DNA of 64,000 bases. Source: Kitasatospora sp. NBC_01287 (GTDB lineage: Bacteria > Actinomycetota > Actinomycetes > Streptomycetales > Streptomycetaceae). The notes beneath the pieces are model-generated. The model was given only the letters and a program-made list of their open reading frames with translations. It searched no databases and was not told the origin of the DNA. This document shows, piece after piece, positions 33,339 to 41,865 of this stretch; position 1 is the stretch's first letter, and each line of letters starts with the position of its first letter. The DNA is taken from positions 868,001 to 932,000 of the forward strand of contig NZ_JAPEPB010000001.1 in the NCBI RefSeq assembly GCF_026340565.1, given 5' to 3'. The translations under genes were made by a program, and so were the position numbers.

Positions 33339-34244
33339 ATGGAGCACTCGGTACGCGCGTACGGAATTCCAGGCTGCACGGCGGAGTATCTGCCGGATCC
33401 TGACGAGCCCATCGGCCGCTGGTTCACCATGCCGAACACCGGCAACTCGCAAGCCGTGGCGAAGACCGTCCTCGATCTGAGCCCGGTGGCTCCCACCGTT
33501 CTGATCGATCCGTTCTGCGGTGCGGGCAGCGGTTGCCTGGCGGCCCGTCATCTCGGGATCCCCTTCATCGGCGCCGAGGTCGATCCGGTCCTCGCCTGTG
33601 TCAGTACCGCCAAGGCGCTCTGCGGGCCGGCCGAGGGCGAAGCCCTGCTGCGGCCTCCGGAGGGGCGGGAAGGTGTGGCGCTGCGGTGCCTCCGGTTCGT
33701 CCATCGGTTGCAAGGCGCCGCCGGAGGCGGTTCGCTCAGTGAGCGGCAGCTCGCCGACGACCTGGTACGCGGACCCGCGCTCCCGCCGGGCAGCGCGGTG
33801 GTGCACGGCGACGCCACCGACCCGCACTCCTGGGACGGCCTGCCGGTCCCGGCCGACGGCGTGGTCGTTTTCACCTCGCCCCCGTTCTACGACGCCTGGG
33901 CCGGACCCGAGGTACCCGCCGGCCTGCGCTCCGAGGCGCGGGCGGCCCTCGCGGCCCGGCACCCGTCCGGGGACGGCGACCCCGGTGCCGGTACCGGCAC
34001 CACGCCGGGCCCCACGCCACGCGGCTACGGCGATCTGGTGGTGGGTGCGCTGCGGGCCATCCGGACGGCGGCACCGCACGCCACCGCGATCATCGAGCAC
34101 GAGCCGGGCTCCAGCACCGGGGACAGGCTGCCCGCGGTGGCCGAGCGCATCGTCGGCGAGGTGGGCGCGGAGAGTGTGGAGATCCTCCGTGTCGGCACGT
34201 TCTCCGCCGGCGGTCCGCTCTCCCTCCTGGTCTGCCGGTTCTGA
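33339..34244 (+). CDS. Methyltransferase-fold protein resembling DNA methylases
   Basis: 301 residues, ATG at 33339 after GGGGGG. Motif I-like LIDPFCGAGSGCLAARHLG (D-P-F-x-G-x-G) is followed by FIGAEVDPVLACVSTAKALC. Motif IV-like VVVFTSPPFYDAWAG (S-P-P-F/Y) comes about 130 residues later. This set is typical of N6-adenine/N4-cytosine methylases and related RNA enzymes, but the protein is small and has no obvious target-recognition domain. It heads a five-gene run, two bases before the MppP-like gene, so a small-molecule or protein substrate is also possible. Confidence 0.7.
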   Translation: MEHSVRAYGIPGCTAEYLPDPDEPIGRWFTMPNTGNSQAVAKTVLDLSPVAPTVLIDPFCGAGSGCLAARHLGIPFIGAEVDPVLACVSTAKALCGPAEGEALLRPPEGREGVALRCLRFVHRLQGAAGGGSLSERQLADDLVRGPALPPGSAVVHGDATDPHSWDGLPVPADGVVVFTSPPFYDAWAGPEVPAGLRSEARAALAARHPSGDGDPGAGTGTTPGPTPRGYGDLVVGALRAIRTAAPHATAIIEHEPGSSTGDRLPAVAERIVGEVGAESVEILRVGTFSAGGPLSLLVCRF

Positions 34245-34246
34245 CC

Positions 34247-35482
34247 ATGGACCCCATCGACCCCATCGGCCCCATGAACCACAAGGACCCAATGGACCCC
34301 GCCGGCCCGCGCAACCTGACCGAGTACGAGCTCCAGGCCCAGTCCTCGCAGCTCGACCTCGCCGACGGGCACGCGAACCACAGCCTCCACCACGGGACCC
34401 GGACCGCGCTCGGCAGGACGTTCGCCCGCTCCTTCGAGGAACCCCGCCACGGTCAGGTCAAGCGGGTGGAGCGGCGTTTCCTGGACGCGCTCGGCCACCA
34501 CACCGGCCAGGAGTACCACCCGGCCAGGGCCCACATCGTGTACTCGGCCTCCGTCGCCACCGACATCGTCGCGAAGCACCTGGCCCTGACCGGCCGCAGG
34601 ACAGGGGTGATCGCGCCGACCTTCGACAACATCCCCGCCCTGGTCACCATGGCCGGCGTCGAGGTGGTACCCGTCCACGAGAGGAGCCTGCTGCCCGAAC
34701 CCGACCTCGACCGCCTCGACGCGCTCGGGCTCGCCGCGCTCGTCGTGGTCCTGCCGAACAATCCGACCGGCACCGGGATGGCGCCGAACGCGGCCCGCAG
34801 GCTGCTCCGGTGGGCGGGCGAACGCGACGTCCTGGTCGTCTTCGACGCCTCGTTCCGCCTCCTGGACCCGTCGTCCTGCTGGGACGTCCTCGCGCTGGCG
34901 GAGCGGTGTGCGGCGGACGCCGCGGTGATCGACGACACGGGGAAGGCCCTGCCACTGCAGGACACCAAGGCGAGCGTGCTCACGGTCACGTCCGGCCTGG
35001 CCCCCGCCGTCTCCGAGATCGTCAGCCAGTACCTGCTGAACGTCTCGTGCCTGGACCTGCGCCTGCTGACCACCGTGCTGACCCCGTCCCAGCACTGCGA
35101 CGAGGTCCTCAGGGCCCGGGACATCGCGCGGAGCAACCGGGGAACCCTGCGTGACGCCCTCCGCGCAGCCGGACTGGCCGCACTGCTGCCCGCCGGGGCG
35201 CCCGACGACGGCAGCACGATCAACGTCGAATGGCTGCACGTCGGTCCCGCTCAGCAGCGGATCCTGGAGCACTGCCGTGCGGCGGGCCTCCAGATCCTGC
35301 CCGGCCAACCCTTCTTCTGGTCGACCGGGGCAGGCGAACGGCCCACCGGATGGGTGAGAGTGGCGCTACTGCGCGACCCCGCCGACGTCCGGCGCGGGGT
35401 CGCGATCCTCCTCGACGCCGTGCGAACCCACGGCGAGTCGGTGGCGGTCTCGCCGGCCGCCGGCCGCCGGTGGACGACGTGA
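34247..35482 (+). CDS. MppP-like PLP-dependent L-arginine oxidase/hydroxylase
   Basis: 411 residues; ATG at 34247, though conserved sequence starts near residue 24. It is a fold-type I aminotransferase relative: VVVLPNNPTGTGM, VVFDASFRLLD, and the PLP lysine Lys233 in VIDDTGKALPLQDTKAS. The N-terminal NLTEYELQAQSSQLDLADGH resembles MppP, RohP and Ind4, which use PLP and O2 to desaturate or hydroxylate L-arginine; T25, E28 and H42 fall where MppP keeps T, E and H. Ordinary aminotransferases lack this N-terminal block. It overlaps the next gene by four bases. Arginine as substrate is inferred. Confidence 0.75.
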   Translation: MDPIDPIGPMNHKDPMDPAGPRNLTEYELQAQSSQLDLADGHANHSLHHGTRTALGRTFARSFEEPRHGQVKRVERRFLDALGHHTGQEYHPARAHIVYSASVATDIVAKHLALTGRRTGVIAPTFDNIPALVTMAGVEVVPVHERSLLPEPDLDRLDALGLAALVVVLPNNPTGTGMAPNAARRLLRWAGERDVLVVFDASFRLLDPSSCWDVLALAERCAADAAVIDDTGKALPLQDTKASVLTVTSGLAPAVSEIVSQYLLNVSCLDLRLLTTVLTPSQHCDEVLRARDIARSNRGTLRDALRAAGLAALLPAGAPDDGSTINVEWLHVGPAQQRILEHCRAAGLQILPGQPFFWSTGAGERPTGWVRVALLRDPADVRRGVAILLDAVRTHGESVAVSPAAGRRWTT

Positions 35483-36492
35483 ACGCCCCCCGGCGGGACC
35501 CGGAGATCCTGATCACCGGCACCGACCTGGTACCGGACTCGGTCGTCGACTACGTGCGGGCCCGTGGCTACACCCCGCGCCGGGTCCGCCGGGACGACCT
35601 GAGCGAGGACGAACTCATCGCCGTCCTGGACGGCGCGCTGGGCTATCTGCTCGGGGGCTGGGAGACGCCCACCGACCGGGTCTTCGAGACGGTTCGCGGA
35701 CTGGCGGCGATCGGGTTCGTCGGCACCGACTACCAGCTCTACGTGCCCGGTTGGCGCCGAGCGCGCCAGCTGGGCATGGCGGTGGTCAGTGCACCGGGGG
35801 CGAACGCGGTGTCGGTCGCGGAGTACACCCTGCTGCTGATGCTCGGCCTCGCACGGGGCCGCACCGGCGCTGTCGGCCCCGCGCGGACCACGGCGGTCGG
35901 CGCCCCGCCACTGGGAAGGGCGCTGCGCGGTCGCCGCCTGGGCGTCATCGGCCTGGGCCGCATCGGGGCCGAGGTCGCCCGGATCGCGGGGCAGGGCTTC
36001 GGGATGGAGGTCCGCTACAGCGCGCCGCGACCGAACCCCGCCACGGCGCGGGCCCTTGGCCTGCGCCGGTGCCCCAAGCCCGAACTGCTGGGCTGGAGCG
36101 ACATCGTGTCCCTGCACCGGCCAGGACCGGCTACGGGGGAAGCCCCCGAGCTCGGCGCCGAGGAGTTCACCGCCATGAGGCCGGGAACGCTGGTCATCGA
36201 CACCGTCCACCCGGCTCTGGTGGACTTCGCCGCCCTGCTGGAGGCCATCGAGCACAGGCAGGTGCGCTGCGCCTTCGACGGGCAGGGCGAGGGACCCGCC
36301 TGGGACGCCCTGACCGCACGCGGCTCCCATGGCCTGATCGCCGGGCCGACCGCCGGCTACCACACCCTTGAGGCGAACGAGGCGGCAAGCCGCACGGCCG
36401 CACGGGCGGTGTGCGATCTGCTGGATGCGCAGCGCCATGCCCCTCTGCTCGGTACAGTTGACGACGAGTCAGATCAAGACGGCGCCAGGTGA
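35479..36492 (+). CDS. D-2-hydroxyacid dehydrogenase homologue lacking catalytic residues
   Basis: 337 residues from GTG 35479, overlapping the previous stop; GTG 35470 is possible. The NAD site is intact (RRLGVIGLGRIGAEVARIA, 153-171). The usual N-T-A-R-G-x-x-V-D is DTVHPALVD (241-249), so the catalytic Arg is gone, and the T-P-H-x-A-G block is GPTAGYH (289-295), so the catalytic His is Thr. A true hydroxyacid dehydrogenase is therefore unlikely. A reductase acting on an imine or ketone made by the preceding PLP enzyme is plausible, since indolmycin biosynthesis pairs an arginine oxidase with an imine reductase. Confidence 0.75.
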   Translation: MNAPRRDPEILITGTDLVPDSVVDYVRARGYTPRRVRRDDLSEDELIAVLDGALGYLLGGWETPTDRVFETVRGLAAIGFVGTDYQLYVPGWRRARQLGMAVVSAPGANAVSVAEYTLLLMLGLARGRTGAVGPARTTAVGAPPLGRALRGRRLGVIGLGRIGAEVARIAGQGFGMEVRYSAPRPNPATARALGLRRCPKPELLGWSDIVSLHRPGPATGEAPELGAEEFTAMRPGTLVIDTVHPALVDFAALLEAIEHRQVRCAFDGQGEGPAWDALTARGSHGLIAGPTAGYHTLEANEAASRTAARAVCDLLDAQRHAPLLGTVDDESDQDGAR

Positions 36493-36535
36493 CGTCGGCC
36501 GGCCGAGGCCGTCGGCCGGGCTGCGGGGGGAGCGC

Positions 36536-39500
36536 ATGACATCGAGTCGACAGCCGGGTGCCGGCGGGCGGCCGCCGCGGCGCCTGCTGATCGCCACCGC
36601 CGTCGCACATCTGCCCCGGTCGCCAGGAGGTGACCGGCCGGGGCTGGTCAGGGCACGGCAGGAGATCATCGATCTCTTCACCACCCGGCTCGGGTACACC
36701 CACGTCAGCAGCCTGGGCCTGGACCCGGACCGCGGTGCGCTCCTCGACCAGTTGGAGCGTTTCGCCACCGACCCCGACCGGCGACCGGACGACATCGTCG
36801 TGGTGTACCTCGCGGGTCACGGTCAGCTTCTCGGCTCCTCCCGCCGCTCCCACATGTTCTTCCCGTCGGACGCCGATCTGGCCCGCCCGAAGCAGGCGTT
36901 GCCGACCGCGCAGATCGCCTCCGTCCTGCTCGACGACACGAAGATCAACCATCTGCTGCTACTGCTCGACACCTGCCACGCCGGCCAGGGCACCTCCGAC
37001 GCCGTGGCCGCGGCGTTGGAGAGCCTGCGCCGCGATCCGGACAACGACAGCGCGGGCGTCGCCTTCGTCGCCTCCGCGCAGCCGGCCCAGCCCGCCCTGG
37101 CCGAGGCCTTCCCCGAACTGCTCCGCGCAGCCGTGGACAGCCTGGCGACAGCCGGGGAGAAGCCGGAGATCCTCAGCCTGGGGTCACTCGTCGCCCACAT
37201 GAACGCCAGCCCGCGGCGGCCGCCCACCCAGAGCATCGAATGGCACTCGGCCAAGATGCTCGGCCGGGTGCCGCCGTTCTTCCCCAACCCCCGCCACCAT
37301 GAGCGTCCCTTCGAGGCCGACCTCGCCATTCAGCAGGCCGCCGAATGGCAGAGCCAAGCCCAGCGGCGGGAGACCGAGCTGGCCCGGCGCATGCTCGTCC
37401 GTGCCAAGGCCTCCTTCGGTGAGGAGGGCGGCTGGTGGTTCGCCGGCCGTCGGCACGCGCTCACCGAGATCACCGCCTGGGTGCACGGAGCCGACCCGTT
37501 GCGGCCCGCCCTGGTGGTCACCGGGGGGCCGGGATCGGGGAAGACCGCCGTGCTCGGGCTGATCGCGGTGCTCACCCACACCGAGCGTCACCACAGCGTG
37601 CCGGTGCACCTGCTGGACCTGCCGGAGCGCGCCATCCCGCGGCCGGGCAGCGTCGATGTCGCCGTCTACGCCCAGGCGTTGACCAACGAGGACGTGCTCA
37701 AGGGACTGACCGCGGCCGCCCAGGTGAGCGCGTCCACCCCAGGAGCGTTCCTGGACGCGCTGAGCGCCAGGGACCAGCCGTTCACCGCGATAATCGACGC
37801 GCTCGACGAAGCGGCGACTCCCGACACGCTGCTCACCCATCTCCTCCATCCGCTGATCCGGTACGGCAACGGGCGGCTGCGCCTGCTCCTCGGTACCCGC
37901 CCGCACCTGCTGCGCCACCTCAAGGCCGACACCGCCGTCCTCGACCTGGACAGCCCCGACTTCGCGGACCGCGCCGCGCTCGGCGCCTACGCCATGCGCG
38001 GGCTGACCGACTCGCATCCGCGCAGCCCCTACGCCACCGCCCGTCCCAGGCTCGTCAGCGACGTGGCGCGCGCCGTCGCGGACGCCGCCTTCCCGTCCTT
38101 CCTGGTCGCGCGCATCACCTCCGGCACCCTCGCCGCTCAGGACGGCACGGTCGATCCGGGCGACCCGGACTGGCTGCGTACCCTGCCGAAGACGGCCGAC
38201 TCCGCCATGGCCCAGGACCTGAACGAACGACTCGGCGCGGACGCCGAGCGGGCCAGGCACCTGCTGCGCCCGCTCGCCTACGCGGAGGGCCAGGGCCTGC
38301 CGTGGGAGGACATCTGGGCTCCGCTGGCCGCCCGGCTGGCCGGCCGTCCCTACAGCGACGAGGACCTGCTGTGGCTCCAGCGCTCCACCGGGCGCTACGT
38401 CGTCGAGGCCACCGAATCCGGGCACTCCGCGTACCGCCTGTACCACCAGGCCCTCTCCGAGCACCTGCGCCGGGACGATGACGAGCCGGCGGCTCATCGC
38501 GCCTACGTGGAGGTACTGCGGCGGACCCTGCCGCGCAACGCCCTGGGGCGCCCCGACTGGGCGCGAGCACACCCCTACACGCTCGGCTACCTGTCCACCC
38601 ACGCGGCACGCAGTGGGCAACTCGACGCGCTGGTCGCCGACTGCGAGTTCCTCGTCCACGCAGAGCCCACCGGCCTGCTGCCGGCCCTCGACCAGCTGAC
38701 GACCGAGCCGGCCCGCCGGTGGGCCGCCGTCTACCGGGCCTCCGCGGGAGACCACCGGCGCACCGATCCGCGGATCCGTCGGGAGTTGCTGGCGGTCGAC
38801 GCGGCGCGCTTCGGCGACCGGGACCTGGCCCGGGCCCTGAGCCAGGGCAGCGCCTGGCGGCCGGCCTGGGCCACCGACAGCCAGATCACGGGGGCCTTCA
38901 AGGACCACTCCAGTGCGGTCAACGGTGTCGCCTGCGGTGAGGTGGAGGGGCGGCCGGTCGCGGTGAGTGCCGGCACCGACGGTGCCGTGCGGGTCTGGGA
39001 CCTGGTCAGCGGCGCCCAACGGTGGCTGCTCACCGGTCATCAGGGAGCGGTGAACGCCGTTGGTTGCACCATGCTCGGTGACACCCCCGTCGCCGTCACC
39101 GGCGGGGACGACTACACCGTTCGGGTCTGGAATCTGCTGACCGGCAGCACCGTGGCCGTACTCAGCGGCCAGGCCGGCGCCGTGAACGGCCTGGCCTGTA
39201 CGACGGTGAACCGGGTGCCGGTCGCCGTCGTCGGCGGTGGGGACGCGGCGGTGCGCCTGTGGGACCTCAGCACCGGCGACCAGATCGCCACCCTCGTCGG
39301 TCACACGGGCGCGGTCAACGGCGTCGCCTGCACCACCGTGGACGGGTTGCCGCACGCCGTCAGCGTCGGCGCCGAGGGGGCGGTGCGCCTGTGGAACCTG
39401 CAGGACCGGGTCGGGACGGCGGTCTTCCACGGCCACACCAGTTGGGTGTGGGCGGTGAGCTGCGCCGACCTGGCCGGGACGCCGGTGGCCGTCTCGGGCG

Positions 39501-40846
39501 GCGGTGGTGACGGCCACCTCTGCGTGTGGGACCTGCGGGAGCGCGCCTCCCGGCAGGTGCTCAGCGGGGACACCGGCTGGGTGAACGGCGTGGCCTGCGC
39601 CGACCTCGACGGCAGCCCGCTGGCGGTGGTCGGCGGCGGCGACTTCACGGTGCGGGTCCGGGATCTGGCCAGGGGCACCCAGCGCGCGGTACTGGCGGGC
39701 CACGCCGGTGCCGTGAACGCCGTCGCCACGACCACGGTGGCGGGCGACCCGGTGGCGGTGACGGGGGGCGCGGACGGTTCCGTCCGGGCGTGGGACCTGC
39801 GCACCGGTCGGCCGCGGCTGACGATGGGGCGCCCCGAACCGGTCATCCGGGACGATCCGCCCGGCCCCCCTGCCGAGGCCTCGCCGGCCACCGCGCTCTC
39901 GGAGCCGGACCGCGGTGTCTTCAGCGGGCACACCGGATGGCTCTGGTCGGTGGCACACACAACGGTGGACGGCGTACCGGTCGCGGTGACCGTGGGCGGC
40001 GACGGGGAGGGCGCGGTACGGCTGTGGGACCTGCGCACCGGCCTGCGGCGCGAGGTGCTCAGCGGGTACACGGGGGCGGTCAACTCCGTCGCCTGCACCC
40101 GTGTGGACGGCGTACCGGTCGCCATCGTCGGAGGTGGCGGCGACCACTCGCTCTCCGTGTGGGACCTGTCGACCAGCCGTCGGCGCCCGGCGCTGCGCGG
40201 GCACACGGACTGGATCTGGGCGGTCGACACCGCCGAGGTCGACGGTCGTCCACTGGCGGTCACCGGCGACGCCGCCGGTACGGTTCGCACCTGGGACCTG
40301 CGCACGAGCGAGCAGTTGGGCTCGTTCGTCGCACACACGGGTGTCGTCAACGGCATCGCCTGCACGACAACCGGCGACCGACAGGTCGCCCTCACCGTCG
40401 GCGACGACGGTGCCATGCGCACCTGGGACCTGCGCACGGGCGAGCAGTTGGGCTCGTTCGTCGCACACACGGGTGTCGTCAACGGCATCGCCTGCACGAC
40501 AACCGGCGACCGGCAGGTCGCCCTCACCGTCGGCGACGACGGTGCCATGCGCACCTGGGACGTGCACACCGGGGAGCGACTCGGCGGGCTCGCCGGGCAC
40601 ACCGGCGTCGTGAACGCGGTCGCCGCGCGGCGGCTCGACGGCGTGCCCATCGCCGTGACCGTGGGCGACGACTACACCGTGCGGGTGTGGAACCTGGCCG
40701 CGGGCATCGAGCTGCTGCGCTGGGCCACCCCCTATCCGGCCAGGGCCGTCACGTTGACGCCGGGCGCGGACATCATCATCGGCACCGGCCACGAGGTCGT
40801 CGCCTTCGAGCTGGGCAGCGTCGCGGGAGTCGGCCTCTCCCGCTAG
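36536..40846 (+). CDS. Caspase-NACHT-WD40 STAND protein
   Basis: 1436 residues, ATG at 36536 after GGGGGGAG. Residues 15-225 are a caspase/metacaspase domain with His95 (VVVYLAGHGQ) and Cys147 (LLLLDTCHAGQG). Residues 300-600 are a STAND NTPase: Walker A GGPGSGKT (330-337) and Walker B TAIIDALDEA (Asp424, Glu425). A helical linker follows. From about 785 come 13 clear WD repeats and a degenerate fourteenth, seven before and seven after a roughly 36-residue Pro-rich linker. Repeats 10-12 include a 132-base duplication. This is the plan of bacterial caspase defence or cell-death switches. It begins 43 bases after the dehydrogenase-like gene. Confidence 0.9.
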   Translation: MTSSRQPGAGGRPPRRLLIATAVAHLPRSPGGDRPGLVRARQEIIDLFTTRLGYTHVSSLGLDPDRGALLDQLERFATDPDRRPDDIVVVYLAGHGQLLGSSRRSHMFFPSDADLARPKQALPTAQIASVLLDDTKINHLLLLLDTCHAGQGTSDAVAAALESLRRDPDNDSAGVAFVASAQPAQPALAEAFPELLRAAVDSLATAGEKPEILSLGSLVAHMNASPRRPPTQSIEWHSAKMLGRVPPFFPNPRHHERPFEADLAIQQAAEWQSQAQRRETELARRMLVRAKASFGEEGGWWFAGRRHALTEITAWVHGADPLRPALVVTGGPGSGKTAVLGLIAVLTHTERHHSVPVHLLDLPERAIPRPGSVDVAVYAQALTNEDVLKGLTAAAQVSASTPGAFLDALSARDQPFTAIIDALDEAATPDTLLTHLLHPLIRYGNGRLRLLLGTRPHLLRHLKADTAVLDLDSPDFADRAALGAYAMRGLTDSHPRSPYATARPRLVSDVARAVADAAFPSFLVARITSGTLAAQDGTVDPGDPDWLRTLPKTADSAMAQDLNERLGADAERARHLLRPLAYAEGQGLPWEDIWAPLAARLAGRPYSDEDLLWLQRSTGRYVVEATESGHSAYRLYHQALSEHLRRDDDEPAAHRAYVEVLRRTLPRNALGRPDWARAHPYTLGYLSTHAARSGQLDALVADCEFLVHAEPTGLLPALDQLTTEPARRWAAVYRASAGDHRRTDPRIRRELLAVDAARFGDRDLARALSQGSAWRPAWATDSQITGAFKDHSSAVNGVACGEVEGRPVAVSAGTDGAVRVWDLVSGAQRWLLTGHQGAVNAVGCTMLGDTPVAVTGGDDYTVRVWNLLTGSTVAVLSGQAGAVNGLACTTVNRVPVAVVGGGDAAVRLWDLSTGDQIATLVGHTGAVNGVACTTVDGLPHAVSVGAEGAVRLWNLQDRVGTAVFHGHTSWVWAVSCADLAGTPVAVSGGGGDGHLCVWDLRERASRQVLSGDTGWVNGVACADLDGSPLAVVGGGDFTVRVRDLARGTQRAVLAGHAGAVNAVATTTVAGDPVAVTGGADGSVRAWDLRTGRPRLTMGRPEPVIRDDPPGPPAEASPATALSEPDRGVFSGHTGWLWSVAHTTVDGVPVAVTVGGDGEGAVRLWDLRTGLRREVLSGYTGAVNSVACTRVDGVPVAIVGGGGDHSLSVWDLSTSRRRPALRGHTDWIWAVDTAEVDGRPLAVTGDAAGTVRTWDLRTSEQLGSFVAHTGVVNGIACTTTGDRQVALTVGDDGAMRTWDLRTGEQLGSFVAHTGVVNGIACTTTGDRQVALTVGDDGAMRTWDVHTGERLGGLAGHTGVVNAVAARRLDGVPIAVTVGDDYTVRVWNLAAGIELLRWATPYPARAVTLTPGADIIIGTGHEVVAFELGSVAGVGLSR

Positions 40847-40874
40847 GCCACCAGGACGAGGTGAGGGGAACGGA

Positions 40875-41735
40875 ATGCCGCGCGTGGTGTGCGTACACGG
40901 TGTGGGAAAGCAGCAGTTCGGCGAGGCCACCCTGCTCCAGCACTGGTTGCCGGCCCTGCGGGACGGGCTGAGCAGGGCGGGGACGGCGGTCACGGTGTCC
41001 GAGTCGGATGTCGCCATGGCCTTCTACGGCGACCTGTTCCTGCCGCCGGGTCAACTGCTCGCCGCCGACGATCCGTTCTTCAGCTGGTCCGACGTCCTGC
41101 CGGGCTGGGAGACCGATCTGCTGACGCACTGGTGGGAGCAGGCGGCCCAGGCCGAGCCGCAGATCGCCGGACCGGACGCGGCCGGCATGCTCGGTGGCCT
41201 CACGGCCTCGGTCCAGGGTGCGCTCCTCGCCCTGTCCCAGTCCCGGTTCTTCGCCGGCTTGGCTGAACGCGCCCTGATCCTCGACCTCAAGCAGACGCGC
41301 CGCTACCTCGCCGACCGCACGTTGCGGGAAGCGGCGCGCGATCGTGTCCGGGCACTCGTCGGGCCGGACACGGCGGTGGTGGTGGCCCACTCGCTCGGCA
41401 CGCTGGTGGCCTACGAGGCGCTGTGCGCACTGCCGGGGCACCCGGTCCGCGCACTGATCACCCTCGGGTCCCCACTCGGGATACCCAATCTGATCTTCGA
41501 TCGCCTCGTGCCCGCACCGGTCGACGGGCTCGGCCACTGGCCCGGCGAGCCGTCGTTGCGATGGACGAACATCGCCGACGCCCGGGACGTCGTCGCCTTG
41601 GTCAAGGACCTGCGCCCATGCTTCGGCCCCGGCGTCGCCTGCCACCTCGTGCCGAACGGCTCGCACGCTCACGACGCCTCCCACTACCTGACCAAGGCCG
41701 TCACCGGAGCGGCGCTCGCCGCCGGGCTCACCTGA
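40875..41735 (+). CDS. Alpha/beta hydrolase (lipase-like) linked to the STAND gene
   Basis: 286 residues, ATG at 40875 with GAGGGGAACGG upstream, 28 bases after the STAND stop codon. The oxyanion-loop sequence VVCVHGVGKQQFGEATLL opens it; the elbow VVVAHSLGTLVAYEAL supplies the nucleophile Ser; Asp lies near NIADARDVVAL and the last His in PNGSHAHDASHYL. It resembles bacterial lipase/PGAP1-like hydrolases and has no signal peptide. Being co-transcribed with a caspase-STAND protein suggests that it is a partner effector or caspase target, for example a membrane-lipid hydrolase. That role is inferred. Confidence 0.8.
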   Translation: MPRVVCVHGVGKQQFGEATLLQHWLPALRDGLSRAGTAVTVSESDVAMAFYGDLFLPPGQLLAADDPFFSWSDVLPGWETDLLTHWWEQAAQAEPQIAGPDAAGMLGGLTASVQGALLALSQSRFFAGLAERALILDLKQTRRYLADRTLREAARDRVRALVGPDTAVVVAHSLGTLVAYEALCALPGHPVRALITLGSPLGIPNLIFDRLVPAPVDGLGHWPGEPSLRWTNIADARDVVALVKDLRPCFGPGVACHLVPNGSHAHDASHYLTKAVTGAALAAGLT

Positions 41736-41827
41736 GGGACGCGAGCGCACAGCACCCGCCGCGCCCCGACCTGGGCCGCGGGGTCACGTGGTCGGGTCCG
41801 CTCCCCCGTGTCATAGGCTGCCTGCTG

Positions 41828-41854
41828 GACAACCGGAGTGTTCCGGTGGTTGTG
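41828..41854 (+). promoter_or_regulatory. Split GACAACC/GGTTGTG site before rsbR
   Basis: GACAACC (41828-41834) and GGTTGTG (41848-41854) are separated by 13 bases and reach the rsbR ribosome site. The half-sites match the tighter palindromes at 51027 and 52093. TAGGCT at 41814-41819 is a possible -10 box. Confidence 0.35.
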
Positions 41855-41865
41855 AAGGGATTGCC

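Noticed and set aside
37184..41017. Antisense open frame of 1277 codons opposite the STAND gene
   Set aside because: Opposite a high-GC gene a third-position-biased frame stays open by default. It has no domain and reads as Val/Arg/Gly/His-rich low complexity.
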